Positions 14,590 to 25,484 of a stretch of 64,000 nt of DNA are shown piece after piece; within the stretch, counting starts at the first letter, position 1, and every line of letters begins with the position of its first letter. The notes below the pieces were generated by a model that did not search any database, was not told the DNA's origin, and saw nothing but the letters and a program-made list of their open reading frames with translations. Source of the stretch: Anseranas semipalmata. Taxonomy: Eukaryota; Chordata; Aves; Anseriformes; Anseranatidae. Both the position numbers and the translations under genes were made by a program. The stretch is taken from assembly GCA_013399115.1 (NCBI GenBank), contig VXAA01002132.1, positions 241,179 to 305,178 on the forward strand, written 5' to 3'.

Positions 14590-14945
14590 ACTGAATCACA
14601 GAAAAAATTAGGTTGGAAGGACCTCTGGAGGTCTCTGGTCCAACCTCCTGCTCTGAGCAGGGCTGGCTGCAAAGCTAGAGCTGGTTGCTCAGGGCCTTGC
14701 CCTGTTGTTCTGAAAATCTCCAACAACGGAGATGCTGCCACCTCTGCAGACTCTGTCCCAGGGCTGCACCACTCCTCTCTCAGGGAAGAACTTTTTCCTC
14801 ATGCCCAACTGGCATTTCCCTTGCTGCTGCCCATGGCGTCCTGCCCTTCCCTGTGTCCTGCCGACACCAGCCCAGCTCCAGGGTCCCTGTAACCCTTGTG
14901 GGCAGCGCAAGGTGCGATCTGATCCCTCTCTGTCTCCGGGCCATC
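14590..14945 (-). repeat. CR1 LINE fragment (3' end)
   Basis: The plus strand starts GAATCACAGAAAAAATTAGG, then TTGGAAGGACCTCTGGAGGT and CTCTGGTCCAACCTCCTGCT, the reverse complement of the CR1 3' end. It continues through TCAGGGCCTTGCCC and TTCCTCATGCCCAACTGGCA. Confidence 0.9.
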
Positions 14946-17900
14946 TTGATCCCTAAGTTCAGCATTTTGGTGGAAATTCAGTCCTGTTGATTTCAGAGCA
15001 AACATAACAACAATATTTGAAAGGTGCTTGCTGGAATTGACCAGGGAGTTTCTAAGTCTCTCATCTCTTCTTGATAAATTCCATAGGATGGGGGATGACT
15101 TTGGGGCTAAATTCTCACTTTTGCTGATGCCACTTCCTGATGATTCACAGCACTGCTAAAAGTCATACCCTTTGCAGTGCCATCAATGGATACTCCAAAA
15201 TGAGAGCCTTAAAGCCATAAGTGAAAACACAGGCTCACCTTTGAGAGCTGTGTGAAAAGTAGGGATATGCTGTTTTGTTAATGCTCCCAAAATATTACTT
15301 ATTGTTTGAGTTCAGATGGCTCTGTTAGGAATTTACAAGTAAAATACTGTTTAATTCATGAATTTAAATGGCTAAGAAAATAAATTGGTTGAGGAACACA
15401 GCCTTAACCTGAAGCGAGTTTTCGGATCAGTGGCCATGGCTTGCTGGGAGCCATGAGTGAGACAGACAAAATTCAAATGCGCTTCAAGATAGCAGCTAAC
15501 ACTAACGTGGGAACGCAGAACCGCAAAATCTGTATATGTTTCCTGGTAACTGTTGAATGGCAGGAATTGTTCAGCCATCTTAACCAAGGTTTTTCCAGTT
15601 TGGGCACTCTTCCCAATCAACCTTTTTCTATGCATTGTTGTTTTGCATTGTTGGTTTGGGGGATGATTACTCCAGCCCTGTAACACTAAGCCCCCTCCAT
15701 AACCAGCACGTGGGCCCAAATTTCATGTTTCAAGGAGCATTTTCATATTTTGACAGGCTTTTGGGGACTATTAAAGAAAATTGCTCATTTTTGTTACCTT
15801 AGGAATTAATTCAACGGGCATCTTGGGAAGCCCTGGTGCGTTGCATGGCCTGCCCCAAGCCCTTCTCGTGTGATTACAGATATACTGCTGAGCGATGCTC
15901 CTCTGTGATGGCCGATCGCATGCCATGCTTGCAGCAAAGCCTCAGGCAGAGCGCTGCGGTTTGGTTTGGACAACTAGCCTCATCTTCCTGTCTTGTCAGA
16001 AATCCTCCCAGTGCTGGCTGCAATCCCAGAGCAGGAAAAGAAAATGAACAAGCAATTGTGCAGTCAGGGTACCAGCTAGCAGCCATCTTCCCCAGGAACC
16101 GCACCAACAGATTGGCACAAACCTTGGCCTTCCAGGTCACCTTAAGATTTTTCCTTTCATTTCTGTCTTGCCAAGACCGTTTTTCACTGCCTAGCAGAAG
16201 GGTGAGCCAGCCCTGCATGGACATGCCTGTGTAAGCACATACTTTGTGTTCTCTGAAGCTGCAGCACCATCCCTGGTCTGCAAGCACAGTTTCCAGCTTC
16301 CCTCACGTCAGGAGCATTTATCTCCATGTTGCATTCTCCAAAGCAGAGCTGATTTGCAGTAACCCTCTATCCTTGGGCTGTCGATCCCAGGAGACAGCTT
16401 TGTCCTGGCCAAACACACGGGCATGGTGCCCCAGCCTCCACCACGGTGGGCCACGCTGATGCTGGTACAGCTCTGCTGTTCCTTTGAGAAGTCAAACCTC
16501 TGCACCCCATCATGGGAGAAGCCAGAGTACGCAAATGTCAAACAGGAGGTTCCCATAATGGGCCCAGCCACAGGAGAGGAAGAGGGACTCAAAGTCCTTT
16601 GGGAGAAGCTCCAGGCCACATCAAGCATGGGTATAGGGAAAGGAGAAAGGAGAGGGTTTCACAGCAAAGGCAGGATGAGAGAATGGAGGGATCCAACTCA
16701 GCAGTCAGGGAGAGAAGGCAGGATTAACCATGTCCCCAGTTCCTTACCCACAGAGGAGCTCCTACTGCATTTCTGCAGAGCCTCCATTAGCCCTGCCCCA
16801 GGGGGACAGGAACTCTCCCCCACACCTGGCCGAAAGCTCCCATTACCCCTGCTTCCTCATCACCTACCAAACCTTCCTAAAATGGCAAATCCTGCATAAT
16901 GGGCACACGTGATAAGAAGTGCTGAGGAACAGTCAGCTCAAGGACAGGCGATACCAGCACTGCAGCTGGGGAGGACATATGGCCAAAGCTCTCTCCCGTG
17001 GGATACAGGCCACAGAACTGGAAGATAATTTTACATAACTAAAATCTAGCCCCAAGTAAAGAGGAGCTGATAGTTGCCCCTCAGCCACCCCAAGCAGCCC
17101 CATCACCAACAAGGAGCTGTGAGGCATTGGGGGGCTCCAGCAGGGCTGGGGGAAGCCAGGATCGGGCAGGGGCCAACCACACTGCCACAGGCAGCAGAAC
17201 TGGCACGTTCCAGCACAGCCATGGAGGGGGAGCTGGGACAGAGCCGCTGTCTGGAGCTTTACTCAGAGCTGCATTAAAATGCATGAGCTGTGCTAGCCCT
17301 AATGATGAGCAGAGCTGTCAATGAAGAACTTGTCCCAGCTAATTATCTCTAATGAGGGCAGAGTGTCAGGGTCCCTGAGGAGCTGGGCAGCAGCTTCCCA
17401 CTCAGCTCAGTTGCAGAAGAGGGAGAAGATAAGCAAATGTCATTGTGTTGGCCTAGCTAAATCATTAATTAGGCAAATGTGACCTTCTGTGCAAGGTTGC
17501 TCTTGGGAACCCGGACTCGCCAGAGCTGGGACACACAAGCAGGCTGGAAACACCCCAGCTTTTACCACCCAACCTGTCCCCTGCAGTGCTGAGCCAGCCT
17601 GCTGCTCCTGTGCAGAGTCAGGTGCTGCACAGCTGTGCCACACTCACCTGCTGGCTCAATACCCCTTGTGAGGGCTCCAACTCATTCCCAGGCCCCAAAA
17701 GCAGCAGAGAAATCTTCACAAAAGACCACTATTTCAGTCACACTCACCCCAACCATCTCCCTGATCCCCAGCCCTATGAAGGCTTTATGCCTACCCAGTG
17801 ATGCCCTCTGCAGCACTCTCTCCCAATCTGCCTTAAGGCAGAACAAACACTGGGAATTTCTGCTCCCCTGTAGTCCTATGTTTCAGTGGAAAAGAAACCA

Positions 17901-18585
17901 GACGCGCTGCTCTACAAGCCCAGTTTCTCTCATCATGGATCCTGTGGCTCAGCAACCAGCACACTTGCCCTTATGTGCTGGAGAGGGGGGAGCACGCCTC
18001 ATCCCAAGACATAGTTAAGGCAAAGTCTCCTCTGGGGGCAAGCTGCAATCCGGAGATACAGCTTACACAAGGTACATCCCACAAGCTCTGCACCTGTCCC
18101 TCATCTCTAAGCTGAAGGGCAAGGGAGGAGAGGCTGCTTTTTCTCCAGCCAGAAAACCACTGTAGGACCATGAAGCTTACAGAGGACACCAGTGATACAC
18201 AGTGCTGTTCACTAGCATGTAATTACAAACGCTCTTCAGCCTCTCATTGCCAGACCGGAGCAAAGGCTTGAACGCTCACTTCAACTACATTTTTTACAAA
18301 AGATTTAAAAATCACGATCTTCAAACAGAAACAGGACCAGAACCCCCATGGTTACAGCGAGCTGTAAGGCCAGCAACTGCAGCTGGGGAGTTCAGCCCCA
18401 CCTGGTGGCAGGCACCACCTTGGCATGTGGTTTGGGGTCATGCTTCTGGGGCTCAATCATCTCTCCTCTGCAGAAGAGAGCTGCAGACTGATCTAAGTTA
18501 CACCACCACTACATCTTGCAGTCTCTGCAACACACTAACGACCAATGAGGATCAGAGAAGTCTACTGATATTCCCCAAATACGTA
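14946..18585. other. No gene recognised downstream of MRPL28
   Basis: Mostly unremarkable. The patch at 17320-17480 has several TAATTA and ATTAAT homeobox-like cores (AGCTAATTATCTCTAATGAG, AAATCATTAATTAGGCAAAT) and could be a conserved regulatory element. Confidence 0.5.
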
Positions 18586-18591
18586 TTTAAT
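18586..18591 (-). terminator. MRPL28: Candidate poly(A) signal for MRPL28
   Basis: ATTAAA on the minus strand, about 300 bp after the MRPL28 stop codon, is the first such signal I find. It is a variant hexamer, so this is only moderately likely. Confidence 0.35.
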
Positions 18592-18883
18592 TTTATATCA
18601 GGGTCAAACTCTAAACAGCAGTCAACTACTTGCACAGGCAGAACCACCACATCAGGTGAGTCCTACAAGAATGCTTTCAGAGGCTGTAGGACAGAAATCC
18701 TTTCCTCAGCCAACAGGAACAATTCCTCATTGAATTTAGGCCGCTGTTGTTAGATGTTGATAACTGCAACATGCTCCTGGGCATGCTCATCATGTGGCCT
18801 CTTCCACACAAGTGTGGTTCAGATGGAAGGCTCGCTGAACCCCACAGCTTGATCTGTAGCAGAAGTTTGTTCTAAAGATTTCT

Positions 18884-21663
18884 TTACTGCTTCTGAAGTG
18901 CCTGTTCTTTCAGTTGGTTGACGAGTTCTTCAGCATACACCTTGAAGAGTGGGACAGGGTCCTGAAACAAAGTGGAGGTTAAACTACTTAAAAGCACTGA
19001 ACCTGAATGGTAGCAAGTCCAACAGTGAAGGACAGGAAGGTATCCAACTGCAACAACCCTATCCACATACCTGTGCTAGCAAATCATGCATCATTCAACC
19101 ACTCCACAGCCTGTGAAGGGCAACAGAAAGAAGCTTGGGAAGTACTAGTTATAGGTGCAGGAAAAAAGAGCGCCCATGGTACCTCATCTATGGTCTCTGA
19201 TGTTGGTGAGACTCATGAATGTCTCCACGCCTTTTAAGACAAGGGCCTTTTTTCCCTGCATGCAGTTTCCCTAGTATTGCAGGAGTGCTAACAGTTAAAA
19301 TCGGAGGAAGATGGGCCAGGTTTTTTTCAGTGGATGAACAAGCATCCTGCTATGCCACTCCTCTAGATATAGCTGCTGCTCAGTTCTGTAATCTTGCCTC
19401 AAAGATTATAGGCACCTGCATGGGACATTCATTAGCTTTTCCTAGTTTTGCCTGTAGATGAGAATCAACAGCAGCTCCCAGGAGCCCCTTTCCTTCTAAA
19501 AACACCTCCCTCCTTTCTCACATTGCCCTATATAAGGGCTGCACTGAAGCACATTGGAAGGACATACTCCTCAAAGAAGCTGGAGCCCTACAAGGTTCAG
19601 GGCCCAGCACCACATCATGCAGTCAGTGCTCCTGAGCCGCCTTCTGCAGCCACAACAGGAGCAAACAGGTCTGGGGGAAATAGCACCAAGAGATGCTGCC
19701 CCCCCCACCCAGGGAGCCCTTTTGCCTCAGCAGCTCTCTGGCAAATCCTCCTGTACATACTGCTTCTAACATGTGAGCTGCCACGACAGAGAGCCACAAA
19801 ACTGAGTGAGCCCTGAACTTGCATCCAAGTGGTATAACAGAAGGCAACCAAAGGCAAAGATATTTGTGCAACAGGGAAGGAGTTATGAGCCATCCCCCAC
19901 CAAAAATCTCTCCTGATTGAGGGATCTGGTATTACAAAGCGCTTTAACCCAGCAGTGTGTTTGGGCACCCAAATTTAACTAGGCTCAAATGGCTGCTCAG
20001 GAGTTTTGGAGCACCACTTCCATCGATAAGGAGTGCTCAGGATGCTTAGATCAACTGGACGTGCAGCCTGATGCAGCTAAGATACCTCTGTGCTCACAGG
20101 ATAGCATTGCCTCAAACTCACCTTTTTTTCTAGGAGCCTCTGTTTTTCTAGTGCTTCTTCTAAACTCAAGCCAACCCATTCAGCTTCCTCTTCTGGAATC
20201 ACAAATTCCTATGATAAAAGGAGAAACAGGTGGTGTAGTCTTTCCAGGTGAGTAACATGCAAATCCCCTCTATGCCCCACTCACACAAACACCCAGTCCA
20301 GTAGGAACATTACTGCAGTCAAGCCTTAAGCAGTGCTCCCTTGCTCACCTCATTTCTGGCAGCCAAATTCCACTTCACCTTTCTCCTTTTCCCTTTGCAC
20401 GCATACAGCATCGTGTATGTTGCTCTGCCTCTCTTTTGAACAGTTCTGTGGCTGTTTCTCAGCACAACTCCATGGACCATGGATGTTAGTATTGTTTCTA
20501 TTCTAGCAACCATCATCAGCTGCACAAAATTACATGGGTTCAATTGCTTAATCTGGGTTTCTCACTGTATTGACTGTAGTGTCAGTAAGTTCTCCCTGCT
20601 GTTAGTAGCACCAGCTCCTACCAGTGCTTGTACAACAAAAATATAGGCCTCTGTCTTTCTAATTAGTAGAGAAATTAGCAGCCCAGAGAGAAATGAGAAA
20701 AACCTAATAAGTGACATTTAGGTCTTCTGTATCCGTATTCTTAACCCTGAACACAAAATAACAAACTCTAGCTTGCACTGCAATGGAACGAATAGGATGT
20801 TATCAGTCGAGACAACCAGCAAACATCGCTGCAGACACCAGAGCAGGAACTGCAGGTCAGGCACCCACCCGATACTTATTATAAATCGCCTCTCTTTTGG
20901 CTGGATCGTCAGGATGCAGTTTAGGATCCCTCCGTGCAAGCCGCAGCAACATTGTTCGCTTCAAATCCATCCCAAGCTTTGAGCACATATCTGCTTTTGG
21001 GGTCTGGAGAGACAGAATTAATAGCATTAACGCGCACCAACGGACCGGCTGCTGGAGAACAAACAAGCCTACCAGCACATGGACGACACTGGCGATTTAT
21101 CCACGCGCTATGCAGGCTCTCAAAACCAACATAAAGAGGAAAAAGACCCCTGGGGCTTTTTCCGAGCCGATCTGGTGACAGCTCTGGTCCCTCACGCCGC
21201 TGGCTGCAGTGCACTCGCCTTGAGGATGTAGAAGTCGAAGCCGTAGGCCTCGTCGATGAGGTCCAGCGTCCGCATGGTGACGGTGACGGTGAGCGTGGCG
21301 TCCAGGATCTCGCTGTAGAACTGCCTCTCGAAGAGCTGCGGCTTCCACGTCTTCGGCAGCCGCGTGGAGAGCTGCGCGCGAGCGGGCGGTCAGGGGCCCG
21401 AACCCGGGGGGCTCAGCCCCGCGCCCGGGGCCGGCCGGGCACCGGGAGNNNNNNNNNNNNNNNNNNNNNNNNNNNNNNNNNNNNNNNNNNNNNNNNNNNN
21501 NNNNNNNNNNNNNNNNNNNNNNNNNNNNNNNNNNNNNNNNNNNNNNNNNNNNNNNNNNNNNNNNNNNNNNNNNNNNNNNNNNNNNNNNNNNNNNNNNNNN
21601 NNNNNNNNNNNNNNNNNGCCGCAGGGCGGGCCACAGCCGCGGCGGGAACCGGTGCAGCGGCAT
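18884..21663 (-). CDS. MRPL28: MRPL28, mitochondrial ribosomal protein bL28m; partly lost in an assembly gap
   Basis: MRPL28 is a nuclear-encoded protein of the large subunit of the mitochondrial ribosome. Visible coding parts are 21618-21663 (start, [15 protein letters not shown], running into Ns), 21219-21371 ([17 protein letters not shown] through [12 protein letters not shown]), 20869-21003 ([16 protein letters not shown] through AIYNKYR), 20122-20208 ([14 protein letters not shown] through RLLEKK) and 18884-18961 ([14 protein letters not shown] to QALQKQ, TAA). All visible internal junctions are in phase 0 and match human MRPL28 almost residue for residue. The donor after 21219 is GC (AAG|GCGAGT). 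About 80 residues between the first two visible pieces are missing; they should lie in the gap at 21449-21617, which looks too short to hold them. The gene follows PGAP6 in the same orientation, as in human. Confidence 0.95.
21217..21218 (-). other. MRPL28: GC splice donor of an MRPL28 intron
   Basis: Minus-strand ATCCTCAAG|GCGAGT, followed in the next exon by ACCCCAAAA (acceptor CTCTCCAG). The protein [12 protein letters not shown] fits the family exactly, so the junction is fixed. GC donors usually have strong flanks, as here (AAG|GCGAGT). Confidence 0.88.
21449..21617. other. Assembly gap (169 N) inside MRPL28
   Basis: A run of Ns in the MRPL28 CpG island. It interrupts exon 1 after about 15 codons and hides the following coding sequence. 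Confidence 0.99.
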
Positions 21664-21830
21664 CGCCGCCCGCCGCCGCTTCCGCTTCCGCTTCCCCTCC
21701 CGGCGGCCGGAAGTAGGGCCGGCGCAGCCTCTCATTGGCTGGCGGAGCCTGGCCGCGGGGGAGTCGACGAGACGGCGGCCGGCAGAGGCCACGCGGCGGC
21801 CGCGCTCACGTTTCGCCCCCCCCCCAAGCC
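21664..21830 (-). promoter_or_regulatory. MRPL28: MRPL28 promoter: ETS and CCAAT motifs in a CpG island
   Basis: Directly upstream of the ATG are a tandem TTCCGC run (21680-21692), a perfect ETS/GABPA site CCGGAAGT at 21707-21714, and an inverted CCAAT box (ATTGG) at 21734-21738. There is no TATA box. ETS and CCAAT sites are usual for nuclear genes of mitochondrial proteins. Confidence 0.7.
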
Positions 21831-21894
21831 GTACGCGTTGAAACTGCAAGCACCGGGAGAGCGCGATTCGAGCCTGCCCTCAAATACCGTTACG

Positions 21895-21900
21895 TTTATT
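21895..21900 (-). terminator. PGAP6: Candidate poly(A) signal for PGAP6
   Basis: AATAAA on the minus strand in an AT-rich patch just upstream of the MRPL28 CpG island. Scanning by eye from the PGAP6 stop codon (25485), I found no earlier AATAAA or ATTAAA in that orientation. The implied 3' UTR is about 3.6 kb and contains the CR1 copy at 22731-23460. Confidence 0.4.
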
Positions 21901-22730
21901 AAATTATAAAATTGGAAGCTTTAAAATTTACCGTATAAAATAATCACAGGTATTAACAGCAAAGGAAAAATGACCTTTTCACGTGGACACAGGGATTTCC
22001 TCGGATTTCACCCAAAATAATTAACAAAAAGTGCCTCCCCCAGGCCCGCAGCACAATTCCGGGTTATGACCGGGAGCGGACGCGGAATTTCAACAATCGA
22101 ACGACAACAATCAAGTTACAGGCATTGCTCGCCCCTAAGCTTCACAGCATTGAAAGCCATAAAGGAAAAGGCCTGAGGCGTAATTATTGCTTTAACTAGC
22201 CGAGAGGCAGCACCCTGGCCAGCACGCGGCAAAGCGCCGAGGCTGAGGCTGTGAAGGAGCGGCTGCTGCCCACCCACGTGCTCAGCCCACAGCGCTGCTG
22301 TACGCGCCGAGAGGGGAAAAAGTGCCTAAAAGCAGTAAAATTGGGAGGAAGCCCAGAGCGCACCAAGCCCTCTGCTCCCAAGGGACAAACCCGAGGGTGA
22401 GAGCCACGCTGCTGGCATCCCAGCTGGCAGCAATGAAACCCCTGGGACAGGCCGGGTGGCCAAGACCTCCTCGATACAGAAAGCTATTCTCCACCCCACG
22501 AGGGACGGCAGGAGCGAGCTGCTGTCACCCTGCATCCAGCCCATCTGGCCAGGCCCCAGGAGATGGACGGGAACACGCAGGGGAACGAGGCTGCAGCTGG
22601 GTGTGGGCCAGTGCTGTCTGCTTGCCTTGTGCCTGGTTAAGAAGTACAAGTGGCAGGGGAAGGGGAGGGAGACGGATGAGATGTGGCCCTGAGCCCCTGC
22701 AGACTGGCTCTAGGGGAAAACTTCACTTCC

Positions 22731-23460
22731 ACAGACTCACAGCACGGCTGAGGCTGGCAGGCACCTCTGGGTCCACCTGCTCCCAGCCCTGCTCCAGCAG
22801 GGCCACCCAGAGCTGCTGCCCAGGCCCATGGCCAGGCGGCTTTTGGAGATCTCCAAGGAGGAGACTCCACGACCTCTGTGGGCAGCCTGTGCCAGGGCTC
22901 TGTCAGCCACCCAATAAAGAACTGTTCCTGTGTTCCAGTTTGTGCCTGTTGCATCTGGTCCTGGCACTGGGCATCACTGAGAAGAGCCTGGCTCCGTCCT
23001 CTTTGCACCCCGCCTTCAGGTATTTACAGACATGGATAAGATCCCCCTGAGCCTTCTCTTCTCTGGGCTGAACAGTCCCAGCTCTCTCAGCCTCTCCTCA
23101 AAGGAGAGGTGCTCCTGTCCCTTCATCATCTTTGTGGCCCTGCATTGGACTCTTTCCAGTATGTCCAGGTCTCTCTTGTACTGAAGGGCTCAGAACTGGA
23201 CACAGCACTCCAGATGTGGCCTCACCAATGCTAGCAGAGGGGAAGGAACACCTCTCTTCACCTGCTGGCAGTACTTTGCCCCATGCAGCCAAGGATACTG
23301 TCAGCCTTCTTTGCAGCAAGGGCACACTGCTGACTCTTGTCCAACTTGGTGTCTACCAGGACTCCTAGTACCTCTTCTGCCAAGCTGCTTTCCAGCTGGG
23401 TGGCCCCCAGTACGTCCTGGTGCCTGGGGCTGTCCCTCCCCAGGTGCAAAGGCAGAGGTT
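22731..23460 (-). repeat. CR1 LINE fragment
   Basis: The plus strand carries the reverse complement of CR1: phrases such as GCATTGGACTCTTTCCAGTA, CAGAACTGGACACAGCACTC, CAGATGTGGCCTCACCA and ACCAGGACTCCTAGTACC in the right order, and GGCACCTCTGGGTCCA near the 3' end. It lies between the PGAP6 stop codon and the MRPL28 promoter, so it may be within the PGAP6 3' UTR. Confidence 0.9.
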
Positions 23461-25484
23461 GGATTAACAGGCAGATTAATTAGGCAGAGGCTGGATTAAC
23501 TGCAAGAAGAGGTTAAAGTACAGAGCTGAGCAGAACGCTGGACATTTTTTCAAAGCAAAGAAATAACCCCGATTCCTATAAACTAGGAAGCATTATCCTT
23601 CATTAATAGCTCTTTCCTCCCAGAAGGAAGAGGTCTGGCTCTGCAGACCAGCTCTGAGCAGTGCACACCACTAGACAGGAGCACCACAATGCTTGGCTTG
23701 TGTCAACTGTCACTTTCCCCAAGGAGAGAGATTAAATGCCACACACATGGTGTTTGCCACCAGTTCTGATCCCAGAGCGGGAGGATCTGCACCAAATTCT
23801 GGGGTCAGTTATGTGGAAATCAGTCAGCTTGCACACAGAATTGAACCAAAGGCTGTACCAAAAGTGCATGGCCGGAGGTGGAACATCAGCGTCTCGTCTC
23901 TGGCATAGGAAGGAGAGCTTTGTACAGGCCTAAGCTGTTCTTCCTCAACCATCCGCCACGGTCAGAAAAAACAGGCAGGGGACCATGTATTTGAGCCCTT
24001 ATCTATACAATAAGGATGGGCAAAGACTACTTTCCTGGTTGCCAATTCTGTGCTTCTGGCCTTGCTTTCCCATGTCCGAGTGCCCTCCAGTAAGGCTAAG
24101 GTGAGACAGACACTCCCAAGGAGGCTACAGCCATCTTGGGAGCCCAGGGAGATGCTCTTGGCTGGACTGGGACACTGCCAATGGCCTGAGACCAGCCGTG
24201 ACTCCACAGCACATCCAGCCTCCGAGCCACAACAGGCTGAGCACAGGGGTCGCACAGCTCCGATGCGATGCTGTATGCAAGGTGCAGGAAAGGTGCTGGG
24301 TGCAGAACAGGTGTGAAGCACACGTTAACAAACCTGCCATAAGACCACACTGTGCTCAGACTATTGCAAGATTAGGGCATGCCATGAGGCTGGAGCTGCA
24401 CTAGGGCCCTGGATTCCAGCTCTGCCCAGGTTGATCCCAACCAAACAGACACAGAGTGAACTGTGCTGTCCAAAGGTGCAGGAGGTGGGGGCAGTGTTAC
24501 CAACTTAACTTGCAAGTGAAGTGCCACAGCACACCACCAACCTTGCTGGAGTCCTGAGGGATTCTGCCACCCATGTTGGCTGGGCAGAGCTGCTGAACCC
24601 ACAAAAGGAAGGCAGACAGCGAATACCTGAATGCAAAGAGAAGAAGGGGAACATCGCAGCAGCCTGGCTCCTTCCAGATGAACTAAGAGGGACAAATAAA
24701 AACTTAGACTAAACCCTGCACTGCTGTGGGTTTCACAGTTCTGAGGCAGACGCTGCTGATGCCTCTTGCACATACCCACATTTTTTTCACATTCCTGGCA
24801 AGTCTGATCCTGAATCCAGGGCCCAAGTTCAGGTCTCGCTCATCCCCTCCAGAATCAGGAGTAGGTAAGAACAGCACCACCTGTTCCACAACGAGAGGAG
24901 CTCCAGACCCACATGGGAGACAGCAGTCAAGGTCCCAGTGCATGCTGAGATCAGCTCCTTCGCTCCCCTTCAGCACCAAGGGCACTCAAACGCATCTGCC
25001 TCCAGGTCAGGTGCAGAAGAAATCTGTTCTTCTCTTGACAAAGCAAATTGTGATTGCAGGATGGCAGGGGAAATCCCTGTCCCACAGCCCTCTGCTGGGA
25101 GAGTAAGTGCAGGGAAGAGCCCAGCAGCCTGTGGCTCAAGTGCATCATGGGTTGAGCCCAAGCCTCATGGATGCAGTAGGAGGGGAATAAGGGTTGGCAA
25201 CTTCCCCCAGGGCCATGGGGGAGGTGGTGGGCAGGCTATTCCTTGATTTAGAACCATGAAGAGCCTGCCCCATTACAGCAGAAAAGCAGAGGGGGCCTCA
25301 AACTTGCCTTCAAAAGACAAGCCCACCATCTTCATCTTTAAACCCAGTCCAGCTACTGCGCTGTCCCAGCCAGTGAACGAGCACATAACAAGATTGTCAA
25401 CGTGCTACAGAGGGGCAGCCCAGGCTGGCCTGGCAAAGAGCAACCTTACCAGCCCTTCACCTCTGTGCTCTGGAGACAAGCAGT
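23461..25484 (-). other. PGAP6: PGAP6 3' region, presumptive 3' UTR
   Basis: Downstream of the PGAP6 stop codon; no open frame of note and no minus-strand AATAAA seen. Probably untranslated PGAP6 sequence up to the signal at 21895. Confidence 0.4.
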
